From assembly GCA_036924285.1 (NCBI GenBank), contig JAYKYS010000001.1, positions 28,457,501-28,521,500 on the forward strand: 64,000 nucleotides of DNA, written 5' to 3'. Every line of letters starts with the position of its first letter. The first letter of the stretch is position 1. The notes under the pieces are model-generated. The model ran no database searches and had not been told where the DNA came from. It was given only the letters and a program-made list of their open reading frames with translations. The translations under genes and the position numbers were made by a program. Of the stretch, positions 12,571 through 24,386 are shown one piece after another. This DNA is from Asterella californica. Its lineage: Eukaryota; Streptophyta; Marchantiopsida; Marchantiales; Aytoniaceae.

Positions 12571-13740
12571 CAGAATATGACAGATTCTTACCGTGATGAT
12601 ATTTACCAAGGCGATTAGATCTTGTTTCCCTAGGCTGCACACTTTTGTCTCTGATTGATGAGTTTGGGCTCTGATTCTTTCGCGACGGGAGTACAACACG
12701 ACTTGGCAAGGAAGAAAGAGATGTAGCGCAATAGATTTTCATGCTGGCAGCGAAGAAAAGGGAAGGGAACTTGGGCGTTGATACGTACGAGACATATGAT
12801 GAAGTCTGACCAATGCGAAGGTACTCGTAATCGTGGTCGTGTGAAATGTCATTGTTCATACAAGTATTCTTTACTGCCGGCCGGTTTCGCTTTAGTTCTT
12901 GAGTCCACTGCAAGATTTCATCAGAAAAAATTGATTCAGAATGTTGTGTGCCCCACTATAGTTCCACCTCAAGAGGAAACGGTCATACCTGATAAGGTAG
13001 CAGTTCGTCTCCGTCGGATCCTCTGCTTTTGTAGTTCTTGTGGTCAAAACGGTCAATGGATTACCAAGCGATCTCATCGTTGTCGTGTCGGATTTTGCGT
13101 GAAGGATGTCCAGGAAAACGTGAGGTTCCTGGCTGTGGAGATGTTGTGTGCTGAAACAAAGACAAGATAGAGAAAACATTTTCTGTCTTTTTTTTGTCTG
13201 TTATTTTCACCCCATTTTTTTCAGACAATCCCTGGCCCTTGTCGGACAGTTTTTTATTTTGTGTTGTCTCCGGGCCCTTTTTTTGTCTGACAGTGCCCCC
13301 GCCCTACGGCCCTACTGTTTCAGCAGCTATGGCTTGCTTGGGTTTAGCTCTATCCTTGTAAGGACAGAGGGAAGAGGCCAAAAATCTATATTTTTTTTGC
13401 TTGGCCTTTTATTGTCCGAAGTTTATGATTTGCATATGCTGAGTAATACCACGAAAACGAACGCTACGATATATACCAACTTCAAATGTATGTACACTGC
13501 CGGTTCTTTCTCCTAAGAGCACAGAACTGAAAAATAGACCAGAGCGGTCTGTAACCTGCTTCAAAGCCCTTAAAAACAACCCCCGATTCTCAACCCTGAC
13601 CTAAAAAACACCGAAGCGTAGCTCAAAGCAAGAGAAACTTCCTTTTGCTAACAAGCAGAGCCACAGCAGTATCATGCGATCCAAACCCAAGTCCAAACCA
13701 CATCCATGTACAAGTTCTTAGCTAAAGCTAGTTACCACAA
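12571..13740. other. No supported gene
   Basis: Overlapping open frames of about 95-130 codons occur on both strands at 12.57-13.5 kb, but none shows a domain, a codon bias I can see, or a splice context. From about 13,180 to 13,400 the plus strand has T-runs and pyrimidine-rich text resembling that at 2.9-3.2 kb. Confidence 0.4.
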
Positions 13741-14660
13741 GCTGTATATAGCCAACAAGAACTCTAATGAACTCGTAGCGAAGAAACCGAAAAGGCCTAT
13801 CTGTGAACTTCCTCTTTTCGCCGAACGGACTTCAGATGTCGATAGGGTCTCCTCCGCTGACTCTGTTAACCCAAGAACCCTTCATATCCGACTCCCAACA
13901 GCCGAGATATCACCGATTTTCGGTTGCAGGTGACCGAACCTTCAAAAACTCCTCCCTGCGGCTTAAAATCACACACATCGCACAAACGGATCGTCTAAAC
14001 TGATATCCGTCTTCCCTGACAGATAGATCTAGCTATCACGAACCCAACGAGACTCCAAACAAGTCGTTTGGAGTTCCCCTTGCAAAACCACGCAAGAAAT
14101 TTGGTCGCAGGTTGCAAAAAACTGACGTAAATGAATTCCCTACGGCTCAAACTCGCTCACCTCGTCCAAACCAACAATCCAATTCACGTATGGTCTTCTC
14201 CTATGCGTAGATGAAGACTCCCTGATCACGTAGGCACCAAGAACGAAGAGCTTGGCACACCGATCGCGAAGAACAACCCAATTTTAAGTCGCAGGCGATG
14301 AAAAACCCGACGCAAGCGCTTCCCTGCGAACCAATTTCACTCAGAACTCTTAAACCGCCCGATGAAACTTGGTATCGTCTTCAATTTCCTGTAGAACTCG
14401 GTGTTCTGATCTCGATGGATCCAAGGACAGCAAGTTTGGACTCCGAAACGGTCCGAACGGTCCAACTCTCCTTCACAGATAACTGAAATCTCCCAAATCT
14501 CCTTCCTGCGTCTCAATTTCTCTTAGTACACATCCCCCGATCCGTCTCTTCTCAAACCGTCTTAACCTGTGCGTAGCCTGCACAGATCTGAACTGATGAC
14601 ACCTTGCGCACATGTATTGGACTTCCCAGTTCTCCAAAACGTCCACCGACCTGTCGCAGG
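13740..14660 (+). repeat. Diverged tandem array, about 183-bp period, about 4 units
   Basis: A TYGCAGG...AAAAACT...TCCCTGCGGCTYAAA... block recurs at 13,924, 14,105, 14,289 and, more decayed, 14,473, a regular spacing of 181-184 bp. Between blocks, related text such as ...CGTCTTC/GATCTC...AACCCAAG appears in each unit. Such arrays are seen in the untranslated internal parts of some plant LTR retrotransposons. No open frame runs through the array. Confidence 0.65.
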
Positions 14661-14794
14661 AACAAGCAAGCTCCTTAAGCAGCCCCCTTGTAACAGTCTC
14701 TGTACGTATGAAGTTCTCTCAATAATAATGAAGCAGGCCCCTTGCATCTTTGATATAACGCCTGAAGCCTCAAATACCCAATCAGCAAGTAAAC

Positions 14795-14970
14795 TAGGGC
14801 CTAGCTTGATTTTTCCTTCTTTCGAGTCGCATAACTTCTTCACTAGACGTCCAAACGAAGTAAACAAAGTGCATATGAAAAGCTGACAACGAGCTCTACC
14901 CATCTATATGATGAAAGTGAAGATCCAAAGTTGTGCCAAAAGCCCATAAGCTGAGGCCTAGCTGTGGTGC
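14795..14970 (+). repeat. Direct repeat, left copy (partner 18,560-18,735)
   Basis: About 175 bp sharing CTTTCGAGTC..AACTTCT, ACTAG.CGTCCAAACGAAGTA, GCTGACAA.GAGCTCTA and GATGAAAGTG.AGATCC with 18,560-18,735, at roughly 80% identity by eye. The pair flanks about 3.6 kb containing a gag-like frame, so these could be remnants of terminal repeats or conserved internal motifs of two elements. Confidence 0.7.
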
Positions 14971-15099
14971 CCACAAATTACAAGATTCACAAATTTTTAA
15001 ATTTTTAAGATTAATAACTTGTTTGTATAACTGAAGAAGCGTTGTTACTTAAGACTACTGCTTCCTTAGAGGGAAGATGATCTTATGAGCTTTTTAATA

Positions 15100-18000
15100 A
15101 GAAGTTGACTTCTTCGGAAGACGACCGTCTTCCGAGAAGCGTCTTCTCAGTTGCGTCTTCGGAAGACGGGAAGACGGGAAGACGGCGAAAGACACCTATC
15201 TTCCGGAAGACAGCGACCGCGAAGGCCTAACCATGAATTTCCAGGTAAAGGAGTAGGTGTACCTACTAGGTAACACCAAGGTGGTAGGTAGGTCGGGAAA
15301 GACACCTAGGGTCGAAACCCCTAATCTGCGTGGAAGATGCGCAGGAAGCGCATTAGCGCATTCCAACTTCCCGCAACAAGCACACCTTGAGAAGATCGAT
15401 TTCAGAGGGTGAGCATCGAGAGAAAATCGAGTGAGGAAATCGAGCGAGGTGAGGACCAGTTGGCAGCTAGGCGAAGGGCGAGACCGAATTGCTGAAGCAC
15501 GGAAGACAGGGAGCGAAGACGTTTTTGTGAGCTCTCGAGAAGCTGACATTGGAGAGTAGCTGAGTAGAATCGAAGGTGGAATTGAGGCGTGGTCAGAAAC
15601 TGACAGCGGAAGCAGCCGTGTGGAGTCGCATTGGAGCTAGGACCAGAGCCAGAAGCGCGCAGGAAGGTCGAAGACACCTCAGGAAGCAGACAGAAGACTG
15701 TAGAGCAATATCTACCCCAGAATTGGCCAATACTATTCCAGTAAGCCCCCCTACCGTGAACAAAAATATAAAGCCTACAGCGAATAACATGGGTGTTTTG
15801 TATTGTATTGACCCCTCGCACATGGTTGCACTTCCACCCTAAGTGGAGATGAACTTGTCTTCCGCAAGAAGACGACTGGAGGAGTTCAGCGCTTTCTTCC
15901 ACAAGGAGATCTAGCCAGCTATGGAGTTGCTGGAGAAGAGAGCGAAGGCTCAAGAGAGGCCTTGCAACCTGGATTCGGTCTGCGCACCTTGCTGCGACAG
16001 GAAGAAGACTAGAAGAAGACGGAGTCGCTGGAAGCTAGTCTCCGCACCACAGAGAAGCTCGCAGCCTGATACAAGGCGGAAGCAACCGCTTCTGTCAAGG
16101 AGCTGGTGCAACTTTGGAAGAACAACCAGGAGATGCAGGCACGTGTACAGCAGTGCGATCAGGAGGTCCTCCGAGTGCGGGAGAAGATCACCGTCCTCGC
16201 ACAGGAGAAGATGACATGGGCGAAGCAGCAGGAGGCCGCAGAAGCGCGAATTGCAGTTGAGAAGACGCAGCGGGAAGCAGCGGAGGCTCGTGCACAGGAG
16301 ATGCTAGCACAGTCGGTGGAAGCACTTCGGAAGAAGTTCAACTTCACCGCGGGTAGGAAGTTACTTACCTTAGCTAGAGAATGGGACAGCGAGTCCAAGA
16401 CAATGTTGGTGGAATGCAGGGAGAGCATGTTCAGGTACTTGGATCGACAGATAGAAGGAGTGAAGACACTTTATGGTCTTCCCTTGCTTCCGACACCTGC
16501 AACCGCATCTTCCCAAGCTCCAGCACCATCGACTGGATCTGGAATGGAGAAGGAGGAGTTCGACCTCGCTGTGCACTTAGTAGTGACAGCGTTGGAAGTC
16601 GAGAAGACACCGGAAGATGCCTCGGAAGACAGGAAGACGAGCCGTCTTCCCAGGTATTCCGCGTGGAGGAAGCGACTTCCCCGGACCCCTATGAGGTCGC
16701 CATGATCCCTAGTCCCGCACCAGTGCCTCAGAAGATGGAAGAAGTACCGGTCGACTCCGCTTCCCAGAAGACGCTTCTGTCTTCCGAAGCAGAAGCCGAA
16801 GCCGAGGAAGACGCAGCAGCAGCGACAGCAGGGCCAGCAAAAGACGATGAGGAGGAAGCCACCTCAGTGACGCCCGAGGTAACTGCAAGGCTTTCTAGCT
16901 TATCAGAAGCCGCGTTAGGAGCTCCGATAGGAGCAGATCAGGTAGAGATTGCCACCGAGCAATCAGAGTAGATAGTAACCAAATTGACTATTCCAGATTT
17001 AGTAGGACCAAAACATGCTATCTTAAGGGTGGCAGTTTTTCAGTGTAAAATTAGTTAGGATACCATGTGGCAGCATAGGTAGCGTAGGAGCAACAAGGTG
17101 GATGGCTAATTAGGAAGGGCAACCGCTTGCATGTGGGGTGACAACCTCCTGTCAGCGCCTCTCTCTTCCTGGTGGTCGTCTCCTCTGGTTCTCATGGCAG
17201 CGACATAAGTAGGATTGAAGAGTAGGAAAGAGAGTGTTGTAGCTACTGCACACATATCGATTCGATGGTGCAGGCAGACTAGACACATTAGAGAGGAGAA
17301 ACATGATAGACAGATCTTCGCACACTACACCTGTTGTTGGAAACATACGAATAGTCTGGGAATACACAAGAGGGGTCTGCATGCTCGTACCAGCAGTGGT
17401 TCGGAGATGTAGATAGAGGTAGTGGACAGTCTAGGAACAGGGAACGGCATCCTCGTGCAATCCTGTTGACTAGACTGGTGTGTCGAGGAGTAGACGCAGG
17501 AAGTAGAGGGAGTGAGCTTCCCAATGCCATTGTGACTTCTTCTCGGAGAATGGATTGTGGATTTGAGTGCAGAAGCTTTGTTCATGTCTTCTAGGTGGTG
17601 GGTTTTCCTGAATTCGCTCCCAATTGTGCATGAGAAGTGTTCTTCTTGAGTGGCGGTGAATGTCAACAGGTGTAGAAGTGTAGCTTGGCTCGTCCAGTAG
17701 AGCACTTGGGATCTACGTACGGACGGTCTTATGGATAAGGGATCCCAGAAAACAGAGTAGTCAGAGCAGCGAAGTGAAGAAGAAAGAAGCCTTCTTCTCG
17801 CAACAAAAGACGACATCCTCGAGTAGAAGACGGTGCAACAGTACTCACGTTTGTTGTCTTCCTCCCCAAACTATTACAAGCAGGGATGGCTTGTTAGTCA
17901 GGATCCGGACTAGAAGCCTGTCGGAATCTTAATTTCCTCTTTTCATCTTGCTTTCTCTTGTTTGGATTTTCTCTTCTTCCCCATCTTCTTACCTTCTTCT

Positions 18001-18440
18001 AGTGAGCTTCCGAGACTTCTATTGAGCTTCCGTGAAGGTGAATGTCGTTGTAGTGCTGCAGGAAGACCATTTCCGTAGGCAGAAGCCTGGGAAGGCTACA
18101 GGGGGCATACACCTTGTGATTAATCTAAACCGTTCTGACGTGAATGGAAGAGTAAGATGTAACGACCGTTGCTAGTCGACTTCTCTGGAGCAAGGCAATC
18201 TTCTGGAGATGTGAGAAGACGAGCTGAATCTCCAGAAGACGAGAATCGCTTCGGGAAGACGGTACTGAGAAGACCGGAAGAAGTGACCTGGAAGCAGGAA
18301 GATCGTCTTCCTGAGCTTCTCTGTGAATAGTTGTGTGATATTTTAGTTGGTAGTTGTTTGTTTAAGTTCCAGAGCACCATTTGGCATGTCTGGAAGACGT
18401 GTGGTTTTGTGTGATTGTGTGAGAAGACGGGATTTCTAGG
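15100..18440. other. Region packed with GAAGAC/GTCTTC hexamers
   Basis: The hexamer GAAGAC or its complement appears at least eight times in 15,110-15,220 alone and dozens of times up to about 18,430, then stops. By chance one would expect about one per 2 kb counting both strands. Copies usually sit in CGGAAGACGG or GAGAAGACG contexts, both inside and outside the gag-like frame. Confidence 0.8.
15921..16972 (+). pseudogene. Gag-like coiled-coil protein remnant, frames broken
   Basis: Coding potential shifts through three frames: a start at 15,921 (MELLEKRAKAQER...), then 16,106-16,650, then about 16,630-16,972. The middle part is a long charged heptad-rich coiled coil (KNNQEMQARVQQ, EAAEARIAVEKTQREAAEAR) followed by a helical block ending LYGLPLLP. 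The end is Pro/Ser/Glu-rich and acidic (SEAEAEAEEDAAAATAG). The arrangement resembles gag-type proteins of plant Gypsy-like elements, but there is no zinc knuckle and no protease, integrase or reverse transcriptase nearby. A decayed TR-GAG or LARD-type non-autonomous element is the best reading. A broken host coiled-coil gene is the alternative. Confidence 0.4.
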
Positions 18441-18559
18441 CAAAACCCGTGTGTTTGGGTGTTTGAACAGACCTTGGAACTTAGAGCAGCGTTACTTGTG
18501 CAAATCCTCTGTGGGAACGATATCTTGTATACTAAATGGGCAAAAAGAGTAATCCTGCG
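16973..18559. other. No gene; 3' part of the GAAGAC-rich unit
   Basis: Frames on the minus strand (17.1-17.8 and 18.1-18.4 kb) are short and match nothing. GAAGAC motifs cluster again at 17,800-18,430. No RNA gene or promoter was seen. Confidence 0.4.
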
Positions 18560-18735
18560 TCACTACACTAGCTTGTTTTCTCCATCTTTCGAGTCCTGTA
18601 ACTTCTCCACTAGGCGTCCAAACGAAGTAGACAAAGTGCCTATGGAATGCTGACAAGGAGCTCTATCCTCTGATGTGATGAAAGTGGAGATCCGAAATGG
18701 TGCCAAAAGTTCATAAGCAGGGGCCTAGCTTGTCT
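18560..18735 (+). repeat. Direct repeat, right copy (partner 14,795-14,970)
   Basis: See the left copy for the shared blocks. The copy here lies immediately before the transposase pseudogene, and homology ends at about GGCCTAGCT in both. Confidence 0.7.
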
Positions 18736-18743
18736 TTTCATGA

Positions 18744-21700
18744 GTGTCTTTGGAGCGACAAGCATCAAAGTTTGAATTTCAGATAGGAGTCGATCCACGA
18801 CACGACATCGTAGACATGACCGAATCTCTGTTTGGAAAGCTAGATTATCTACACATATATCAGGTTAATTTCGTAGAACCGATAGAGGAAGAACCGATAC
18901 ATATGCATACTGCTCATGAACCATCGACTCCTATCAGTACTAACTTGGATGCCATCTCTGTTAGGAGCTGTCCAAATCTTAGTGAGTTGGCACATCATAG
19001 CGATGTAGATGACTTATTCAATGTATTTCCAGTAGAGTTTGATGAAGCAATGCAAGAGAAAGTAGTAGAGATCTTTTCATTGTTAGATTTTCACAAAGTT
19101 TTCATTGCATTACAGTCAAAGTTACTGAAACTCTTATTTGGTGATATCGGACGAAGACAAGATTCAAGAATATCGAGAATATCTACAGATTAGTCAAGAG
19201 ATATTCCTCGAATAGCACCAACGGATTACAAGAGCATGTCGTGGACTAGAATGTTAACAGTTGCAAAGAACTCTTGGGTGGGAGGATGTAGTGGTGAGAG
19301 TGCACCATCTTCATGGCGTAAGTTAATGAAAACTTATGATCAACTAGGGATGGTCAAACCCGGAAGATGGTATACGTGTAACGGTACATCATCTTCTCCT
19401 CATGTGCCTGTGACAGTCGGACCGGATGATAATCTTACTTTGTGTTATGTTCGAGGTTGTAGTCGTCCAATCTTTGATATGATCAGATTTGATTATATTC
19501 CCATAGGTTCAATTTTGAAACCACTGTTTCAAAGTTAAACATTCTATCATGACATGTTGAAACTTTGGAGACAAAGAAATGATTGGATGAGGAAGGATGT
19601 CTATTATGAACCATCATCGATCTACGAGTTCTGACATGGAAGTAAGTTCCCCCAGTATCAGAACTTCTGGAATCCAAATACGTTGTGGTCTCCGCCGGTT
19701 ACTTGCAGAAATCTAGAATGTGGAAAAGTTTACAGACTGTGGCCGACAGTATATGAAGAATTACAAGATCAGACTAACTATGATGCAGAAACATAATGTT
19801 ACAGGTTTCCTTGTGTTCAATGTTCCACAAAGATTATCCATTCTCTGACTTACGTCCAGGTATGTTTATTACATCACGTCATAGTTATCATTTAATGCAT
19901 GTCTTCAAATGTACATATGATCTTTATAGAACAACATTAACACTAACTTTTTGTTTCTTGTGAATTTTCAGAGAGAACCTCTGAACGTAGCCTTAATAGG
20001 TCACTGAGATGGTTTTCAAGCAGCTACCACAGCACAAAAGGATTGCTGGACGGTTGAAATATCAGTACTAAATGCTGGTAAAACTCAAGTATCTACCAGT
20101 TTATTGGCTAAACCAATCCCTATACTCTTTATCCCAATGGCATCGAAGCTTATACAGAAACTGAAAGACTCTCATATCTTAGAGGCTTTCTTGAAACCAA
20201 TGTATTTTGATTTGAAGAGATCATTTATAGATGATTTTTGTGTACCATATATACCTGTAGGTGATTATAGTATCCATAGGCAAGTAGGAAGTGACATCAT
20301 AGTTAGAGTCATGCTCATGAGTTGGACAGGTGACTTATCCGCACAATGTAAAGTGTCCGACACTTTGTTCAAGGGCTATAGTGGTTGTCGCCGATGCATC
20401 CCCATGTCTGTGATGGTGGATGGCCAGATTGTTTATCCTGATAACAGATATAAAGGTCGATATCCTCCGGAAAAGAAGAATGGAAGATATGAAGAAGTTC
20501 GAGTTACTGCTTCAATCAACGACTCGGGAGGAGGAGAAAAAAGATTACCGCAGACAGAGTGGTTTGGCTTATTTGACTCAGCAGTGAAGTTTAAATGATC
20601 TGTACGATTTTGATATATCCAGAGATAATTTACACGACGTAATGCATTTGCTTGTGCTGAATGCTGTGAAGAACTTTAATGATCTGTTTGTCGGTGTCTT
20701 GAATCCGAAGTAGATGAAAGTGTTACAACAAGTACTTCTACAACTCACCAGAAAGAGACCTGCTGGATTAGGAGACCGATGGCCACGACCTCCTACAAAA
20801 AAGAAAGAGATGTTCAAATTGTCTTTCTACAAAGTCAAAGAACATCAGTCGTTCATGATGTATTGTTTATCATCAATTCTAGAAGAACTTGGATTTGATA
20901 TTGATTCTTACTATTGTAAGATCGTATCTCTTTTAAATCAACTCTGTCGGATTTTCTTCATCACGTCTCAAAAATATGGATGGACATTCGAGATGTTACA
21001 GAATGCTCGGCAACTTTGTCTAGCATGACGAGTACTCAGTGAAGAACACGATGGTCCGAATTCCAGAATTCTGGAACATATTCTTGGTAACTCACAAATC
21101 TCTTATTTTTATTTCGTCTCACAAGCAATGATATGTAAAATCTCCATAAGTAAACGCATAGACTACTTAAGTACATTAGTATTCTACAAATAATTTAGAA
21201 TCTTTGTTTCAGATTGTTTCTGGTTGACACACTGTAACTTTTTTTTATATCTCATAGATAATCGAGAATTTGCTGGGATGTGCAAGGGCAGGCGAAGTCT
21301 TTGATGACATACTTCGTCATGGTCATCATGACTATTTCTGGTGCTATGCATTTGAACGGATGGTTCGTGGATACAACGCTATTACAACTAACAGCAGGAC
21401 GTCAGAGATGACTTACACCAAGTACTTCTGTCGGCAGTTATTTACAATATGTTATGCGTAATATCGACGAGATCGAGACGGATTTCATCGACTTCACCGA
21501 ATTGTTCATGATTTAGAACGAGCTTTGTATCCACGTCTTGTGAAACAGTATCCTGGATATAAATGCAGTTGTAATACTTGGCATAATCAACATGTCATTG
21601 TTGTTTCTAGTGTATCTATAGCATTAGAGTTGAGCAAAAACCTGATGTTATTAAGACAAGAACAGAAAACATATCCATATTTCCAGACTACGCTGAAAGG

Positions 21701-22606
21701 GATTGGTGTGGGTCCTCATCACTGTAATGAGATAGATATACCACCGAACAAAAAATAGTATCTTACTAACTATTGGTCTGAGAAGGGATTGTTGACAGAG
21801 TAGAATAAGGAGCAGTTTCAAAATAAAATGCAAATGCTGCAAGCGGTTGTTATCGGCAATTGCTGTTTCAAGACCAGTGACAACGTGGTGGTGGAGCATG
21901 ATCAAGCTGAACCTGTTCAACAAACATGGAAGTGTAAACTGACTGAGATTTTTATTCACAAATTTGGAGGACATTTTCAGATTTTCTTCGCAGGAAGATG
22001 GTACAGTCAAGTCATGGTGATGCAGGAGGTAGTGATACACCTCTAGTTTCTGAGATTACTGGTATGACTGTTCTTGTTGAAGATCCTCTGAAGTTTAGTG
22101 GAGATAACATTCGTCCGGTTTCTAAACTTTTACATAGATTTTTTCCACAACCTACACAACATAAAGATAGGGGTAAGCAGTGTATCGTAGCATATGAATT
22201 GAACGATCAGTTCTTCACTCCAGATATTCCTCTTCTCAAGCCAGGAATGCCCGGATGTTGTCCTCCATGGATTGTAGGAGGTGATTTGGTCATCGTTAAA
22301 GCAAGAAACTAGGAGTGTGGAATGTCGATGAGTCTTGCGCTAGTAAGAAGAGTGCCGACAGATGCTGATAGTGAATTGACTGAAATGTCTAACGTTATTC
22401 ATTCTCGTAAAGTAGAGTTGAGTTGGCTTCAGGTAGATAATATGAGTACTTTAGAGAGAGAAATAGAAGAGTTTACTGTATCTCGACAGATCACTACTAG
22501 TACATCGGCAGATATTTTATCTATAGTGCATCCCACTCAAATCATCGCGGTAGAGTTTGAAACCGTTGGAATTAAGGAAGTGAGATTGTATCAACCCAAA
22601 CGTTGA
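18744..22606 (+). pseudogene. Decayed CACTA/EnSpm-like (Tnp2-type) transposase
   Basis: Collinear plus-strand fragments read as one old protein with many stops and frame changes. They lie at 18,744-19,193; 19,236-19,800 (CYVRGCSRPIFDMIRFDYIP, then a Cys-rich part with C..C and CVQC pairs); 19,976-20,598 (LSAQCKVSDTLFKGYSGCRRC, followed by VYPDNR); 20,714-21,028 (LSSILEELGFDIDSYY); 21,260-21,760 (YFWCYAFERMVRGYN, KYFCRQLF); and 21,828-22,606. The 'pay attention' block with paired Cys and the later WCYAFER segment resemble the layout of Tnp2-like transposases. A plausible intron lies at about 19,860-19,974 (donor GTATGT, acceptor CAG/AG). I cannot see terminal inverted repeats. Superfamily placement is tentative; that it is a dead transposase-like gene is likelier. 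Confidence 0.5.
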
Positions 22607-22749
22607 AAAGGGTTGAGCACTTGGTTGAACAGTGTACAGTTAAAACGCAAAAATTTTTGTTGTGCAAATACTACAGGAAAAGTTTAGTAAATAAAGAGAA
22701 TTACCTTGGAAGCACACGTCTGTGATGATATGTGATGATATGAATTACT

Positions 22750-23222
22750 GCTGTTTCGTCTTGACACTGACTTGGTGTTGCCATAGCTGGGTGACGGAGT
22801 GTGTATCCCAGAAGTCTAGGACGCTCCATGGATTCTCCGCTTGCACCAGCTCATGCACAGCCCTCTCGAGCTGAACGGTTTTTCTCAAGAGAGCGTGCAA
22901 GCTGAAAGTAAGCGAATCGAACGAGAGCATGACTGGGTTGCTGATGATCGGAGATGCTGGCTGGAGTCTAGTCGAGGCAATAAGGTCTTCGACCGTGTCC
23001 TTGAAGCTTTGCTCGAATCGATCCATTGTCCACTTGAGATTAGAGGGCTTCTATCCACATGACGACGCGGTTTCTCTCAAGAGAGCGTGCAAGCTGAACG
23101 TAACGAGCCGAACAAGAGCATGACTGAGTTGCCGGTGATCGAAGATGCTGGCTGGAGTCTAGTCGAGGCAATAAGGTCTTCGACCGTGTCCTCGAAGTTT
23201 TGCTCGAACCGATCCATTGTCC
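22750..23222 (-). repeat. Gene-fragment repeat with 192-bp tandem duplication
   Basis: TCTCAAGAGAGCGTGCAAGC begins at 22,883 and again at 23,075, followed in both by about 150 near-identical bases. Read on the minus strand, each unit encodes a related segment (DRFEQ.F.DTVEDLIASTRL), so an old coding fragment was duplicated in place. No family is recognised. Confidence 0.75.
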
Positions 23223-23977
23223 ACTTGAGATTCGGAGGACTTCCATTGAGATTCAGAGGGTTTCCATCCACATGACGACGCGGGTGATTGAGCACCAGAA
23301 GAGGATGTAGCGCTTGTGGCTGCTCGTCTTGTTGTGGAGCTTGTTGTTGTTTTTTCACGTCTGTCGGGGTATGAAGCTCTCTTTCGTGAATCTGGATTTC
23401 GAAGTACTCAATCCTTCAGACGACGCCAGCCGCTCGGCCTATTAACGTTCAGCTCAAAACCTGCTGGAGAGAATCGATGGTGGACTGAACTTCTTCTGTA
23501 AGGCGGCCAAAGAGCTCCGTAGAGACTCCAACAGTTTCTGCATGTGCTCGGTCAGGATCAAACAATCCTCCGTCGTGCAATAACAGCAATAGAAGTTTAG
23601 ATAGTGCAAAATGAGTATAATATAATTTGTACGCTCTTTATAGCACCATTTGATCTATAATTGAAAATAGTACCTTGTCAAGCACTTTAAGGACGGGCAA
23701 GGTAAGGATTTTCTGACAGTTATGCATTTTTTGTTTGTGTCTGCAGAAAAAACACCAAGAGAAGTTTAGTTGGTGCAAAATGAAAATAATACGATTCGTA
23801 AGCTCTGTATAGCACCATTTGATATACAGAGTTGAAAATAGCACCTTGTGAAGCACCTTAAAGACAGGCAAGGTAAAGAAATTTCATTTTGCACCGATAA
23901 GTACCTCCAGGAGTGTATTTGGAGTGCTATTCGTTTCAAGGAGAAGTGTAATATTGAAATGTCTTCCTGTGAGAACA
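23222..23977 (-). repeat. Mosaic repeat, copy inverted relative to 45,468-46,038
   Basis: This matches the reverse complement of 45,468-46,038. It includes a fragment read on the minus strand as a helical segment (AELFGRL.EEVLSTIDSLQ). Here, but not in the partner, a block with GAAGTTTAG.T.GTGCAAAATG is tandemly duplicated with a 169 bp period (starts 23,592 and 23,761). The coding-like parts may be captured host exon fragments, as in Pack-type elements; the source gene is unknown. Confidence 0.85.
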
Positions 23978-24386
23978 GGAAGCTCATGAGCTAAGAATAC
24001 TTCCAACAAAAGTGTTACGCTCGGGAAAGAGGATGCCTTATATAGGGATCCCCACACTCTTCAGGACAGAAAACCCATATGGATGCCATTGGATCTATAT
24101 CCATTAGGTCAATGCTGTCTGGACCGGAGGACCTAGCTAGGATCATGATGACTTCGAGGAGTTACTATGGAAATCACCAGGTCCTGGGCAAATAGCTGAA
24201 GAAACATCTGATTCACCGTCTGGAGCTCCGGGTCATGATCAGAAGTCAATTGCAAGGTCTAGATCTACAAGAGACTACTGTACATGTACAACGTTAATAG
24301 TGCGAAAAGGAAAGGAATGCGCAAAGTCAAATTAAAAACCTATTTGAAAGCGAGTACGTGGACAAAAGTCTCGAACCCTGTGATTA
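23971..24386 (+). repeat. Orphan copy of the CAP promoter (partner 735-1,150)
   Basis: It is collinear with the CAP upstream region, including the GCCTTATATAGGGATCCCCAC block that holds the TATA box, but no CAP coding sequence lies next to it on either side. Left of it is the inverted 45 kb-related repeat; right of it is the 7.7 kb-related inverted repeat. Confidence 0.9.

Noticed and set aside
19860..19980. Intron in the transposase as proof of an active gene
   Set aside because: Splice-like sites are present, but flanking exons carry multiple in-frame stops, so the gene is dead regardless.
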